From Sepioteuthis lessoniana (taxonomy: Eukaryota; Mollusca; Cephalopoda; Myopsida; Loliginidae): a stretch of 64,000 nt of DNA. The translations under genes and the position numbers were made by a program. The notes beneath the pieces are model-generated. The model was not told the DNA's origin. It worked only from the letters and a program-made list of their open reading frames with translations, and searched no databases. Positions 20,891 through 32,440 of the stretch are shown one piece after another. Every line of letters starts with the position of its first letter. Position 1 is the stretch's first letter. The stretch covers positions 104,086,346-104,150,345 of the forward strand of contig OY757917.1 in NCBI GenBank assembly GCA_963585895.1, given 5' to 3'.

Positions 20891-21190
20891 ATTTTAGAAT
20901 ATCGCTACTATATTCAAAGTTGATTTTGTTTAAATAAAATTTCTTAATATTTATATATACAGTTTAAAGAATATGGCGTTTTTGTTCGTTTTTTTTTCTT
21001 TTTGTAACATTGAGTTGTTTACTGTTAGAATTTTTCTGCATTTACTGGGGTGGGGGGCATGAATGTATTTTAAGGTGTGGAGAGACAGAAGTAGTGTAGA
21101 AAAGGTGAAGGGTTAAACGTTTCGACTGAATTGTAGGTTCTTACAAAGAAAAGCTTCAAAGAAAGAAAAAAAACTCTAAAGTACTATATA
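20891..21190. other. No recognised feature
   Basis: Contains AACGTTTCGACTG at about 21115-21130, a short match to the GAAACG end of Penelope-type terminal repeats; too short to call. Confidence 0.35.
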
Positions 21191-21594
21191 TGTTGTGTAG
21201 CCATAATGAACGATGAAACCACAACACTTGTTTATAAAAATATAACTCTCACACTTTATTCTCGAAAGGGTTCAAACTTCTGAGGTGTGAGAGAGACACA
21301 CGGAGACAAAAGGAGATGGAGGGAGACTGCTATACCGATCAATAACTTCTTCGCTTGACCATACCAAACCGTGTCATCTTCACGGCCCCACTTAGCCCTT
21401 CGTCTGCTTCTAGGCTAGAGGGTACTCAACCAGAGGCCCACTGTGGCCCGCTCTGGGGGCCACTGCACAAGCTGAGCACCAAGCCACTTGGTGGAGCTCT
21501 CGTGACTGCTTTCTTGTTACCGCAAGCCGAGACTGATTCAAGACTCTGACTGCCCGTATCTGACGTGGGTATCTGCAAATATTATTTTATAACA
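21191..21594 (-). mobile_element. Candidate solo/3' LTR
   Basis: On the minus strand it would start TGTTATAAAAT and end GGCTACACAACA (TG...CA). AATAAAG lies about 70 bp from the end, and a purine-rich stretch (GGAGATATGAGGG) sits directly upstream, where a polypurine tract would be. A related block lies at 61082-61640. No internal gag/pol or target duplication is visible, so this is tentative. Confidence 0.4.
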
Positions 21595-21720
21595 CCCTCA
21601 TATCTCCGTTCAACCTCGTAACTGCTTCCCCTTATTTTCACAGATGCATCCTGTGCAGAGTATCTCTGATTGACGGCTTGGTCAAGGGCTAATAAGCAGT
21701 ATATATATATATATATATAT

Positions 21721-22490
21721 GAGAGTTGTTCAAAACGTTATATGCTTCACTGTTAAAGAGTGGGAGAAACAAGACAGTTTTTCATTAATTTTCTATTTAA
21801 TCCCCCTTGACATAAAGACACTTGTTCCAATGACGCACAAACATTGCAATCCCATCATGGAAGAAGGTAGAATCCTGGTTCTCCAAAATCTCCTCCCTAG
21901 GACATGACTTCACCCTTGTTTCCAGAATGGCGAACACGCAAGTAGGATTTGATTTTAGGAAACAGGAAGAAGTTATATGGAGCTAAGTTTGGTGGTTGAG
22001 AGAAACGAGTCGCAATTCAAAGACAGTTAGCTGCTTCGGCGACTGCAACCTAAGCAGTATGAATGGGAGCGTTATCCTGAAGCCAGAGCGCGCGTATCCT
22101 TATCTTCCCTTCTGCATTTCGATTTGATTGCTTCCTTTCGTTGTCTTAATTCTGATGCATAGCACTACCCATAAATATTTTTCTCCTTTTCCGGGTAGTC
22201 TATTATGATGAAGCTGTTAACAGACATTGTTTGCTTGTAAATCTTTGGGGTGAAAAACCAGAGTCGTACTACTGTTTGCTTTGAACCTTTGATTCAGGTA
22301 CAAAGTGGTGAAGCAAGGTGTAATCTTGTTACAAATCTGCCGTGAATGTTCTTAGAGTTAGCGTGGAAGCGAGTCAGAAGTTTTAAGACTTTTCAACTTG
22401 GTGACAGATTTTTCATCCACAAAATCTCAGTTAAAACAGCGTGGACCAATCCAAAACGAATACCTGTGATATGGCTTTTCATTTTCTATA
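21721..22490 (-). pseudogene. Mariner lineage 2 transposase, 5'-truncated
   Basis: A cut-and-paste transposase fragment. On the minus strand it reads LQDNAPIHTA (second catalytic Asp), then QPPNLAPYNFFLFPK, where the third catalytic Asp of the usual PSDFFLF is replaced, and HWNKCLYVKGD near the end. The stops and frameshifts show it is dead. The terminal repeat GAGAGTTGTTCAAAACGTTA begins right after a (TA)n run, consistent with TA target choice. It is homologous to 52441-53746. Confidence 0.75.
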
Positions 22491-22536
22491 TAGATCACGG
22501 TATCTTATCGATTTAAAACAGTTTTTGTGCTAAATG

Positions 22537-22540
<4 letters not shown>

Positions 22541-22575
<35 letters not shown>

Positions 22576-22592
22576 TCTGTGTGTGTGTGTGT
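22541..22592. repeat. (TA)n then (GT)n microsatellite
   Basis: A TA run passing into a GT run after a short spacer. Confidence 0.9.
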
Positions 22593-22734
22593 GGTGTGCA
22601 CGGGACTGGATTGAAAGTGGATTTATGTAAAAATGCATCAATAATCATATGTGTTTCTAGGCCCTGTCATGGACTTTTAATACACTGGTTGTACTTCTTG
22701 TTGATGAAAAAGACTCACACCTAAACAGCTCTCC

Positions 22735-22880
22735 TGTGTATGACACTAAATTTATATCCAGTGGTAGGGCCACATTTCTGGAGATCTTGGGAGTATAGAA
22801 TGACTCCTTTACTTCTATTATTCCCTGTGTACTCTGACCCGGAGTGGTAGTACTTTTTAGTGTAGTACTTTTTAGTATAA
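22735..22880 (+). repeat. Fragment of composite-repeat head
   Basis: Shares ATGACACTAAAT, GGAGATCTTGGGA and CTCTGACCCGGAGTGGTAG with the heads at 18.3, 39.0 and 63.8 kb. Confidence 0.5.
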
Positions 22881-23519
22881 ATCAAATAAATCTGGTTGAA
22901 AATTATTCGTATTAGGTATGGATATTTGATACAGCATAGCTGAATGCAAAGTGTTACTCGGGTGTGTTACTTGATGCTATAATTGTTTACGATGGATTAT
23001 TCTTACTTACTTGAAAATGGTTGCCAACAAACGAATTATCATTTAATAGAAATATTTACTACAATCCATTAAATTGTGAATATAATAATGCCAAATAGGA
23101 GGGTAACAGTATGTAAGAGGATTTGCTGGTGCTAAAGATTTATAGGTGTAATGGTATTTTTTTTTCTAAAAAATGAGAATTCAAGAGAATAAGAATGATT
23201 TAGAATTGAACTTGAGTTGTCGGAATGGTTGAAGGTGTTGATAAAACCATTTTGCAAGAATTGTTTTGAAATGCACTTTCTTTGTATAAAGGGATATTGC
23301 TAATGTTACATAGCCCTACATGAATATGTGAAACAGACACATCCATACCGGTACGTAAAACGTTCATAATGTTCATAACGGACATATATAGATAGAACAT
23401 AGGAATCCCGAAACACAACCCCCCCCCCAAAAAAAAAAAACACTTACGACTTCTTAGTTCAGGTACGAAACTTTTTACTACCTTTGAGTTAAAAGGTTTT
23501 TCGACATAAGGAGAGAGGC
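22881..23519. other. No recognised feature
   Basis: AT-rich; C and A runs at 23420-23443. A 107-codon minus-strand frame (23200-23523) depends on low-complexity sequence. Confidence 0.4.
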
Positions 23520-24290
23520 ACAATCTTTCTATGCTGACTTTTCCATCTGCCCCGAACCACGTGCAACACCTGCCGCAAGACCTCGGCGAGCCCCGAAAGT
23601 CAACCGTCTTCCTCGGACGCTAAAATTCAACTCACTGACTTTTCTCAAATCTCAGCCCACGCCTCCGGTGCGTGACATCACTCACATCCCTGGTCATATC
23701 CCCTATCTGGGGTTTTTATTGTGACTTCTCTGAATGATACGTCCGCTCCATGCGCGCGTGAAAACCTGCGCTCATGTTTGCACCAAACTAACCCATGCAC
23801 TGAGCCGAAAGGTTCTCAGCCAAATTAAACCCAAAGGTAAGATATATAAAACGAAATCCCACGGCCTTTATATTACACTAAAATCAATTTGTTAAAAATT
23901 TCTTTTCAATTAATTTCCGGCCCCAAGAATTAGTGTTGTTCTGTGAAAAATTGCCGGTCAGATTTATCGAAACTCCCCCCAAAAGGCGTGTGGGAGGAGC
24001 CTTAATTAGCCAAGCCCCCATATTGTGGCTTGAGTGTGCAACCAATGAAAATTTGATACGTAGGAGGGTGCCATCCACTAAGGTTAATTAAAATTGTGAT
24101 TGGTGAGACAATCAAAATGGTTGTTTCCGGTGGAACTATCTATAAAGTGTTCATCGCGAGAGAAAGACTAGAGGAAAGACGAAAGGATTCTCTTCAAGAC
24201 GCTAAAATGCATCTCCAGGAAAACCCCAAACCTCAAAGTTCATGAAATCAACCATCACCACTGATAACTTTAAAAGAAAATGGCCCCAGT
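23520..24290 (+). promoter_or_regulatory. GC-richer island with promoter-like words
   Basis: 23540-23860 is GC-richer than its surroundings. It ends in AAAGGTAAGATATAT (about 23832), a good 5' splice-site match. 24010-24150 has CCAATGAAA, two ATTGG-type words and TCTATAAAGTG at about 24141, in an order expected of a pol II promoter or LTR U3. No linked open frame was found, so this is a weak candidate. Confidence 0.25.
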
Positions 24291-24597
24291 CAAATCACCG
24301 CTGTCTTCTCCCTCTAAAAACAAAAGTGATGTATTATTTGTTGCACATTTGTGTTTCTATAAATATTTGTTGTCATCAACGAAGAGTTTTTCTTGTATTT
24401 TAAGTTGCCAATATTCTGTTCGACCAACGGCCGAACAATGCATCGAGAAAGCTCCGACGAAGTTGCACCAGTTTCAAGTTCTGTAGATCTTTGAAAACAC
24501 AACGTGGATACAGAACCATTGACCGAGCAACTAGCCGGTGACACATGTGGTTGTCACAGTACATAGTGATACAATCAAGTATCGTGATTAGCAAAGG

Positions 24598-25005
24598 TTG
24601 TTGGTTGGTTGGTTTTTATGGCATATCAACCTTTGTAGATTATTTAACACCAAATCCATTTTTAGACAACAAGTCAGTTCTTTTTTAAATGATTCAGTTT
24701 AGCATGAGTACAGTCTAATTGTCAAAAACATTTCTATTTCAAGCTATTTAGTTTAGTCAAACAATTCTAATTCAAATCATTCAGTTTAGTATGGGTATAG
24801 ATTTTCTCCACTCACAATTAAATGTCAAAACAGTTATATATTAAACAATTCAGTTTAGTATAAGTGCAGTTTCAATGTTAAAAATAAGTTTTATTTCAAG
24901 CAGTTCAGTTTAGCATAAATACTCTGTTTAATTGTGAAAATATTTATATTTCAAGCTATTCAGTTTAGTCAAACAGTTTTCATTCCAGCAATTGATTAGC
25001 AATAG
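24598..25005 (-). mobile_element. Composite SINE-like repeat, copy 2 (reversed)
   Basis: The tail complement GGTTGGTTGGTTTTTATGGC and CATATCAACCTTTGTAG comes first, then tandem units of 60-66 bp carrying CAGTTTAGYATRAGTACAG. The head is missing or truncated. Confidence 0.6.
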
Positions 25006-25479
25006 ACCATGGGAATATTCGTGAAACGATAGACCTGTGCTAATTATTTGAATTAGACTGACATGCTTGATATGTACAAAATAATCGTAGAGAAAAAAAA
25101 GTGCAATTAAAAACTAATTTTTACAATCAAATCTTTACAAATTAATCAAATTTTTACATGAAATAAGCCCGATGGAGTTGATTAGCCTTTAGAATTAAAT
25201 AAAACTAAACCATACTTCTTTCTTTGTCAATATCTTTGTTCGTAAACTTAGAGCTATGTTTTTTGGGCTCAAACCCATGTTTAATTTTAGTTTTCAGATA
25301 GTTTCAACTATTTATCGCAAATTGTAAATCCCACTGTTTGTAGGTGTGTGCATATACAGGGTAATGGAAAGTAACTCTTCATTTTTAAATTCTTGTAATT
25401 ATTTCTTGTAAAAATTATAGTTAATATATAAAGAAATTATCAAAAGAATTTGGCATTATTTTCAATCAATCCGAATATA
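25006..25479. other. AT-rich DNA, nothing recognised
   Basis: No open frame or repeat family seen. Confidence 0.4.
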
Positions 25480-26933
25480 TACAAGGAGAACACAATAAGT
25501 TCCCAAACTTTTTTGTATGGGCACTTTTATTGATAGTACACACATGAAACTCTAGTCCCCTTCGAAGTAATCTCCTCCGGCTGCAATGCACTTGTTGTAC
25601 CGTTCCAACAACTTCTGGAAGGACCCATGGAAGTCCTCTTGTGTAAGCGTGTCAGTGACCTTCGTCACAGACCCTTTCATCTCCTCAATTGTCTCATTAC
25701 GACAGCCTCTAAGTTTTTCCTTGAGCTTAGGGAATAATCAAAAGTCACAGGGAGCAAGGTCTGGACTCTAGGGAGGGTGACAAACTGTCTTGATATCCAT
25801 CTTGGTCAAATAGTCTGTGACAAGGATGGAGTTGTAGACTGGTGCATTGTCCTGGTGGAAATGCCACAGACCCGATTTGAAGAGTGCTGGCCTCTTCCGA
25901 CGGAATCTCTTCTTGAACTCCCTTAAAACCTCAACGTTGTATTCCTTGTTGACTGTCAGTCCAGTGGGAACCCAGTGCATGTAGATCATGCCAGTGCTGT
26001 CAAAAAAAGGGATCATTAAAAGTTTGTCGGTGGATTTGCTCTGTCTAGCCTTCTTGGGTCTGGTAGAACCAGCTTGCTTCCACTGGGAACTCTGTCTCTT
26101 GGTCTCTGGGTCATAGCAGTAGATCCAGCTTTCATCGCAGGTCACCAGAGTATCAAGAACAGCGGGATCTGAATAGATCAGCTCAACCATCTCCCTGGTG
26201 TCACGACAACGTCTTTCTTTCTGATCTTCTCTGAGCAGCCTTGGGACAAACTTCGCGCAAATCTTCCGCATTTTTAGTTCCACGCAAATAATTGTGTGTA
26301 CAGTTCACACACTGGCATCAAACTGTGCACTTATTGTCTCTATAGACACACGATGGTCCTTATCCATAAAATTCTTTATTTGGCCAATCAACTCTGGTGT
26401 CTGACTTCCTTACTCCTCCTACACCTCTCATCATCCCCCACAGACTCCTTGCCTTCCTTGAATCTCTTATGCCACTCAAAAATTGATGCTCGGTTCATGC
26501 AAGATGGTCGAAAAGCAGTCTGAAGCATTCCGTACGTTTCTGTGGCATTTTTTCCAAGTTTAAAACATAATTTTATTGCATATCCTTCTTCTAAAATATC
26601 AGAGTGCATTTTTGAAATTCAAAACAATCAGGACAATCAAAACAATCAGTGACAATCAGGTTTTAGTAGGGTGTATTCCAATTGCTGCTGTAGCTGTTCA
26701 TTTGAAGCTGAAATCATAAAAATTGGTCAGTCATCTCATAAGATCTATAGCAATAACATAGTGAATTTCAAGAGTCTACGACAATTTTTAATACCCGTAC
26801 GAAAAAAGTCTGGAAACTTACCGTATGAACCTCGTACTTCGGAAAAGTATGACCACTCGTATCTACCTAGCTATTGGTGACAAATTTAAACGCCTGTACA
26901 AAAAAGTATGGAAACTTATTGAAGGCACTAGTA
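25480..26933 (-). mobile_element. Mariner (D34D) element, longest copy
   Basis: A DNA transposon lying in the minus orientation. The left end, TACAAGGAGAACACAATAAG, corresponds to TACGAGGATCATTTAATAAG in sister copies; the right end is GGAAACTTATTGAAGGCACT then AGTA. About 95 extra bases between two GGAAACTTA words near 26813-26907 are also present in the copy at 30.0 kb, so that subterminal duplication is ancestral to both. It ends at a (TA)n run. It contains the middle segment that four other copies lack. Confidence 0.82.
25560..26609 (-). pseudogene. Mariner transposase, frameshifted
   Basis: A DD34D transposase that would bind the terminal repeats and cut and paste the element. The N-terminal helix-turn-helix region reads MHSDILEEGYAIKLCF and FEWHKRFKEG. 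The catalytic core has VTCDESWI (D1), HFHQDNAP (D2) and SPDLAPCDF, with the last Asp (D3) exactly 34 residues after D2. The C-terminal end is KCIAAGGDYFEGD. The frame breaks after KEVR (one base lost relative to KEVNTPELIG) near 26400; a TAG precedes SPDLAP near 25766; a TGA lies after CDF. It is therefore inactive. Confidence 0.82.
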
Positions 26934-26956
26934 TATATATATATATATATATATAT

Positions 26957-27202
26957 GGAAGAAAACAATGGAAAAGAATCCGACAGTATGGAGAAAAATT
27001 TAGCATACGACCGTTCGATCAATAAATCAGCGTTCATATTTAAAAAATATCATGCGATCACTCGATATCATCTTTTGTAAGTTCTGATTATGGTTTAATA
27101 AAATGGAAACATTATAGCTTCGACTTTCTTTTACGATAAATATTTCTCTTTAAATTACTTTGTTTTTCAATTTTCTCCCTATATATATATATATATATAT
27201 AA
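26957..27202. repeat. Remnant of hammerhead-bearing repeat plus (TA)n
   Basis: CGTTCGATCAATAAATCAGC at about 27011-27030 matches the region near 18085 of repeat copy A. (TA)n runs lie at 26933-26956 and 27181-27200. Confidence 0.4.
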
Positions 27203-27660
27203 TCAATTCGTGCTGTCAGCACGGACTTCTCTATTGCTAACCGTTCTCATTGTCCAATGCTCTTGGCAGGTCTTCTAGACAGCATCCAGTATTCACACTG
27301 AGCTGATGGATGTGAGTCTTTATTTTTCGGCCTGCACGGGTGTGTCCACGTGTTGGAGTCCATAAGAGAACTTCACAAAGTAGTATAATGAATATCTTGT
27401 AGTTCTCATGCAATTTTGTTCCCATGCATTTCCTTGATATCCATGTGGTGCATCCATAGAGTCATACTGACACAGCTACAGTTTAAAAGAAATGTAAATG
27501 TATTTCATCAGATAAATCAGATTTCTACTTGTTCAATAACCTGCCAATAGCATTGCATGTCTTTGCTAGGCATGTGTTAATATTACTTTCTGTTGATGAG
27601 ATGCTGCTACCAAGGTATGTGAACTGGTCAAGTAATTTTAGAGACTGGAAATGGCTTTTT
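27203..27660 (-). mobile_element. Old RTE-like LINE 3' fragment
   Basis: On the minus strand it ends with GTCCGTGCTGACAGCACGAA next to a (TA)n run. It retains the VLLWTPTRGHTRAG and EDLPRALDNENG readings of the LINE C terminus. Heavily diverged. Confidence 0.7.
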
Positions 27661-27677
27661 TTTGTGTAAAACACATG

Positions 27678-27760
27678 AAATCTCTCTCTCTGTCTGTCTC
27701 TCTCTCTGTCTCTCTCTCTCTAACTCTCTCTTTATCTGTGTGTGTTTGTGTGTGTGTTTT
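27678..27760. repeat. (CT)n / (GT)n microsatellite
   Basis: Impure CT repeats with CTGT variants, then GTGT. Confidence 0.85.
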
Positions 27761-27887
27761 TCATAGACCCCCCAACAATCGCTCTCAGTGGCCGAACGCA
27801 AGTTTGAAGGCTTTGATGGACTGGTAACAAATTAAAGTTTACCTCTATGGAAAGAAGCAATAGAAACTTTTGATTTAACTTTTCGGA

Positions 27888-28105
27888 AGCCCCTTTTTAA
27901 GATTTTTGAAGCTCTTTTTTAATACTTTAGAAGCCTCTTCTCAATATTTTGAAGTCCTTTTTCAACATTTTAGAAGCCCTTTTTTTAATATTTTAGAAGC
28001 CCCTTCAGAACGTTTTCAAGTTGTTTTCCAACATTTTAGAAGCACCTTTTCGACATTTTAGAATCTCCTTCTCAACATTTTGAAGATCTTTTTCAACATT
28101 TTCAA
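27888..28105 (+). repeat. 22-bp minisatellite, ~10 units
   Basis: Consecutive units of 21-23 bp, consensus close to AAGCCCTTTTTCAACATTTT plus AG. It is degenerate, with T-run length changes between units. Confidence 0.85.
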
Positions 28106-28524
28106 CGTATTAGAATACTGCTTTAATTGTTTATAGAATCCTCTATTGAAAAAAAAAATTAATAGAAACTTTAGAAGATGCTAGGAGTTCACTCCCCTTA
28201 TGAAAGATAATGTGGGAAATCACTGAGACGGCCGGACAGATCTATCAAAACAAATAAATATGGGAACCAAATTATAAATGCGTATTGATTTATTTCTTTC
28301 GTTACCTGAGGTCAAGTGACAACCTTTGCAAGAAACCCACGAGTTTTTAATGCATAAATATGTAGACGGTCGCAGTTGTGTGGGTGAATATGCGTAGATA
28401 TTTTTATTTCGTTGAATTCATGGGTGCCTATAAATTATATATGATAGAAAAGTCGGTTTGTGAATGATAAGCCACTGTTATGCATAAAATAGGCTCTTAA
28501 GATATTCTTAGTTTATAGACTTCA
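28106..28524. other. No recognised feature
   Basis: AT-rich DNA without a family match. Confidence 0.4.
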
Positions 28525-28745
28525 CTCATTTAAGGGCAGACTGTGACACAAGGTCATTTCTAAGCGAAGTAAAGTTGATTTTCCTTCTTCTAGAATATTT
28601 GCTTAAACAAGGCCGAAGAACCCAGTTTTTCCGACTCATAACAGGCAGAAGAACAGATTGGTTTATGAGTTTCCTAAAGGCATTTGCACGAAGTGAAACG
28701 CAAAGAAACTTTTTGAAATATGAAATCGGATCACCGATTACTTTT
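28525..28745 (-). mobile_element. tRNA-derived SINE family A, diverged
   Basis: Shares GTGACACAAGGTCATTTCTA, TTTTCCTTCTTCTAGA and AGTGAAACGCAAAG with family A in the same order; the tRNA head is eroded. Confidence 0.6.
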
Positions 28746-28814
28746 AATAAGTGTTGTACACACTGCTGCTCCTAATTACTCTTATAGTAATTTCAATCCT
28801 CACTGGGTGCCAAA

Positions 28815-29115
28815 AACTTATGAATTTGTTTGGTTTGGTTTGGTTTGTTTGGTTTTATGGTATATCAACCTTTGTAGGTTATTTAACGCCAAATCCATTT
28901 TTATGTAAATAATCTGTTCTATTGAAAACAGTTCAGTTTAGCAAAAGTACACAGTTTAATTGTCAAAAACATTTCCATTTAAAACTACTCAAGCAGTTAT
29001 ATGTAATAATTCGGTTAAGTGTAAATACAGTTTTGATGTCAAAAAACAGTTCTATTTCAAATAATTCAGTTAAGCATAAGCACGCAGTTTAAGATGAATT
29101 TGTTTAGTACTAAGT
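28815..29115 (-). mobile_element. Composite SINE-like repeat, copy 3 (reversed)
   Basis: Tail complement TTTGGTTTGGTTTGTTTGG, then ATATCAACCTTTGTAGG, then about three 60-bp units with CAGTTTAGCAAAAGTACAC. Same architecture as 24.6 kb. Confidence 0.6.
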
Positions 29116-30047
29116 TAATTTTAGCAAATATAAAAAAAAAAAGGCGTGAAGTGGCGATGGAATTTTGAATGTAAATAAATAAGAATAAAAACACTAAGAA
29201 CCAATTGTTTTTAAGCCGGGTTTGAACATCGACTGCTTGAACCAATGAGAAGCAGCCAACAAAAGCAGATTTCTGAATCGCATGATAAGAAAAGCATTTA
29301 ACAATGCAAAACTCATAGAACCAAACTTGAACAAGTTATTATTACCAAGGTTTCTCGAGCAAGTGCGTTTATTTATTTTCGCGATGCTCTAAGCGTCGTA
29401 AAATAACTAAATCGAATCAATTCGCGTGTCCTAGAATTCTGTCTGGCGGTTGAATTACAACAAGCAAGTCAGGAACATCACCCCTTGTGGCGGTTGATCG
29501 TCTGGGGTGAAAACAAGGTTGTGTGTGTGAGGGACGGGAAGGGTTAGAGACCAGAAAGAAAACGAGAAAAAGAGAGCGGGGAAAATGAAAAAAAAAAAAA
29601 GTGATGTGAATAAAATGTTATAAATGCGTAATACAGTGTGACGATATCGAGGTCACGATTACCCACTCTAGAAAATCATCCACACGCTAGACGATCGGAC
29701 CATGTGCATAAATCATGTAATATCATATTAGCTACCTCTGGCCTCTATCATTTGGCTATTGCCCAGATTTCGTTGGCTTATAAAATGGCGGAAATTATTA
29801 GGCAAAATCTTGTTTTATTCGAGTAAATCTACGGATAAAAAAAGGTATATCAGTACATTTCATAGTATTTTAACGTTGTACGTTTCTTTTATAATACCGT
29901 AATATTTATAGGCGTCTATTATTATTTTTAGCGTATCTTATGACGTTACATTGTCACATAGGTGTAAATAGTAAAAACATAGTATTACATCTGCTGAGGT
30001 TTCCTATTTGAATTCCATATTTTTAGATGATTGATTTTAACGGCATA
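29116..30047. other. No recognised feature
   Basis: Includes CCAATGAGAAG (about 29241) and a mixed-composition stretch at 29350-29560; no gene model can be supported. Confidence 0.35.
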
Positions 30048-30950
30048 TACGAGGATCATTTAATAAGTTTCCAGACTTTTTTCGTATGGGCACTTTTATT
30101 GATAGTACACACATGAAACTCAAGTCCCTCCCGCTGCAATGCACTTGTTGTATCGTTCCAACAACTTCTGGAATCCCCCATGGAATTCCTCTTGTGTGAG
30201 CGAGTCAACGACCTTCGTCACAGCTTTTTTCATCTCAATTGTCTCATAACGACAGCCTGTGAGCTTAGGGAATAAGCAAAAGTCACAGGGACCAAGGTCT
30301 GGACTATTGGGAGGCTGAGGAACTGTGTTGATGCCCATCTTTGTCAAATAGTCTGTGACAAGGATGGAGTTGTGTACTGGTGTATTGTCCTGCTGGAAAT
30401 GCCACTGACCCGATTTGAAGAGTACTGGCCTCTTCCGACGGAATCTCTTCCTGAACTCCCTTAAAACCTCAACATAGTAATCTTAACCCTTTGGCCAATC
30501 AGCTCTGGTGTATTGACTTCTTTACTCCTCCCACATCTGTTATCATCCCTCACAGACTCCCTACCTTCCTTGAATCTCTTATGCCACTCACAAACTGATG
30601 TTCGATTCATGCAAGATGGTCGAAAAGCAGTCTGGAGCAATCCATATGTTTCTGTGGCATTTTTCCCAAGTTTAAAACAGAATTTTATTGCATATCGTTC
30701 TTCTAAAGTGTCAGAATGCATTTTTGAAATTTACCAGTTGTGACAATCAGGCTTTAGTATGGTGTATTCCAATTGCTGCTGTAGCTGTTCATTTGAAGCT
30801 GAAATCATAAAGATCTATAGCAATAACATAGTGAATTTCAAGAGTCTACGACAATTTTAAATACCCGTACGAAAAAAGTCTGGAAACTTACCGTATGAAC
30901 CTCGTACTTCGGAAAAGTATGACCACTCGTATCTACCTAGCTATAGGTGA
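30048..30950 (-). mobile_element. Internally deleted mariner, copy 2
   Basis: About 0.9 kb. The left terminal repeat is TACGAGGATCATTTAATAAG; the right side has the same ~95-bp subterminal duplication as the 25.5-kb copy. The HTH part (MHSDTLEERYAIKFCFKLGK) is joined to VLREF after LIGQR. The catalytic middle (D1) is missing. The junction near 30477-30492 reads AATCTTAACCCTTTGG, a decayed form of the TTAGGG filler. Confidence 0.8.
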
Positions 30951-31045
30951 GATTGTATCATTGCCGTGCTCCTTCAGTGATAGCTTGGGAATTAAATAAT
31001 CCATGATGGTTTATATGTCATTAATAAAAAGAAACAAAACGAAAC
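30951..31045 (+). mobile_element. SINE family B 3' fragment
   Basis: GGGAATTAAATAATCCATGATGGTTTATATGTCATT followed by AAACGAAACC-type tail; it resembles the 3' end at 62.9 kb. Confidence 0.45.
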
Positions 31046-31104
31046 CCAATCAACCGGCAATCGGTTATTAGCAGATTTTTAGCTGGCAAGTTGGGATTAT
31101 TGTT

Positions 31105-31335
31105 AAAGTGTTTACCAAAGGCCCAGGAAACCGGGGTTCAATCTCAAATCGAGTCATACCAAAGACTTAAAAATAGTACTTGATGCATCTTTACGAAGCA
31201 CTCAGCATCAAAAGGTACAGACAGGGATAAGTGGAGCAATCCTGGGAAAGGAGTATCACCCTACTGTATATCTATGAGTAGAAGATATTGAAAAGGGAGC
31301 CATGGGGTCGCCCTTAACTACAGTCGACCATGATC
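31105..31335 (+). mobile_element. tRNA-derived SINE family C, diverged
   Basis: GGTTCAATCTCAAATCGAGT (B-box region), ACTTAAAAATAG, CACTCAGCAT, GTGGAGCAATCCTGGGAA and AAAGGGAGCC match the copy at 57.0 kb in order. Confidence 0.65.
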
Positions 31336-31735
31336 TATCTGGAAAATCCACATTCGAAATTCTAGTTTCTTTGGCAATTTAGGGATGAACATAACAAGCT
31401 CAGTCAGGCAGATTAGATACAGAAATATTATATATATTCGAAAAGGAAGTTTTTGTGAGAGATTTCACATTGTTCTGGAAATAAAATATGAATTGTTGAA
31501 ACCATTTACAATCTTCTTACGCCAGTGCTTCTCCATTATTTATGATTTATCTATATACTTTATCATTTACATTATTTACTCGTCTCAGATTATTATCCTC
31601 TTAGCTTAGTTGTTATCTTCACAACAGTTTCGGCACTGTACACACGAGCATTCTTCAGGTATCTTTTATCAGTAGAATAAAAACAATAAATCCCTGCGAA
31701 CTGACATTTAGTTCAAAATTCCCATAAGGTTTCAT
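31336..31735. other. AT-rich DNA with a Penelope-type terminal word
   Basis: At 31625-31665 the minus strand carries ACCTGAAGAATG, a spacer, then TGCCGAAACTG, the CTGAAGA...GAAAC order common at Penelope-like termini. Nothing else supports an element. Confidence 0.3.
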
Positions 31736-32440
31736 CATCATCATCATCATCATCAGGTCGTGCTGATAGTTCAAATTCTGTTGACTCTTTCTCACTATCC
31801 ATCTCTATCGGCCATGCCTCTCGGTAGGTCATCTAGACTGCACTCGGTGTCTGAACAAAGCCGATGAATGTAAATTTTTGCTAGTCGGAAAACTCTGGGA
31901 TGTCCATGTGAATAGGTTCATTACTGCCTCTTCAGGAGTGCTAAAAATGTCTTGTTCGTCTTTATTGGATGGTTTCTGAGATGGGAGGAAGGTAGCCGTA
32001 CAACTGCTGTTTTTTGGAATGATGCTCCAAGGATTTGTTCAAAAATCCTGCGGCATACTTATCTTGTTCCTATCTAACTTTTTCTCCAAGCGTCTCTTAA
32101 GAGTCGACTTTGTTACTGCAACACTGACACTGTTTTAGCTGGGAAAACTTCCCGTTTTATCTTATCGGAGATTTCAGATTATCATATGATCGATAATCTG
32201 TCGATAGTAGTCTATGCCTTACGTATGTGTATGTTGACATGGCTTTCAGTATATGAGATATTGCTACCGAGCTATATGAACTGGTCTACTTATATCTGAA
32301 GATTGCAATTTAATGTGGAGATGGCACCATTTTGTTTCAAACGTGAACTGTGTTTTGTCTGAATTCACGTATAAGCCAATACCTCTTATCTTGGCCATGA
32401 GACAAAAAATATCTGAACTTATTTTGAGCAACCGAAATCT
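31736..32440 (-). mobile_element. Old RTE-like LINE 3' fragment
   Basis: Begins with a (CAT)n run (reverse of the ATG tail). It then follows the LINE C-terminal region backward: TCTCGGTAGGTCATCTAGAC, GGTTTCTGAGATGGGAGGAA, and a YVNSDKTQF-type end. Strongly diverged. Confidence 0.7.

Noticed and set aside
23520-24290. Confident pol II promoter plus first exon
   Set aside because: CCAAT-like and TATAAA-like words and one GTAAGA donor are suggestive only; no coding exon follows. Kept as a weak feature.
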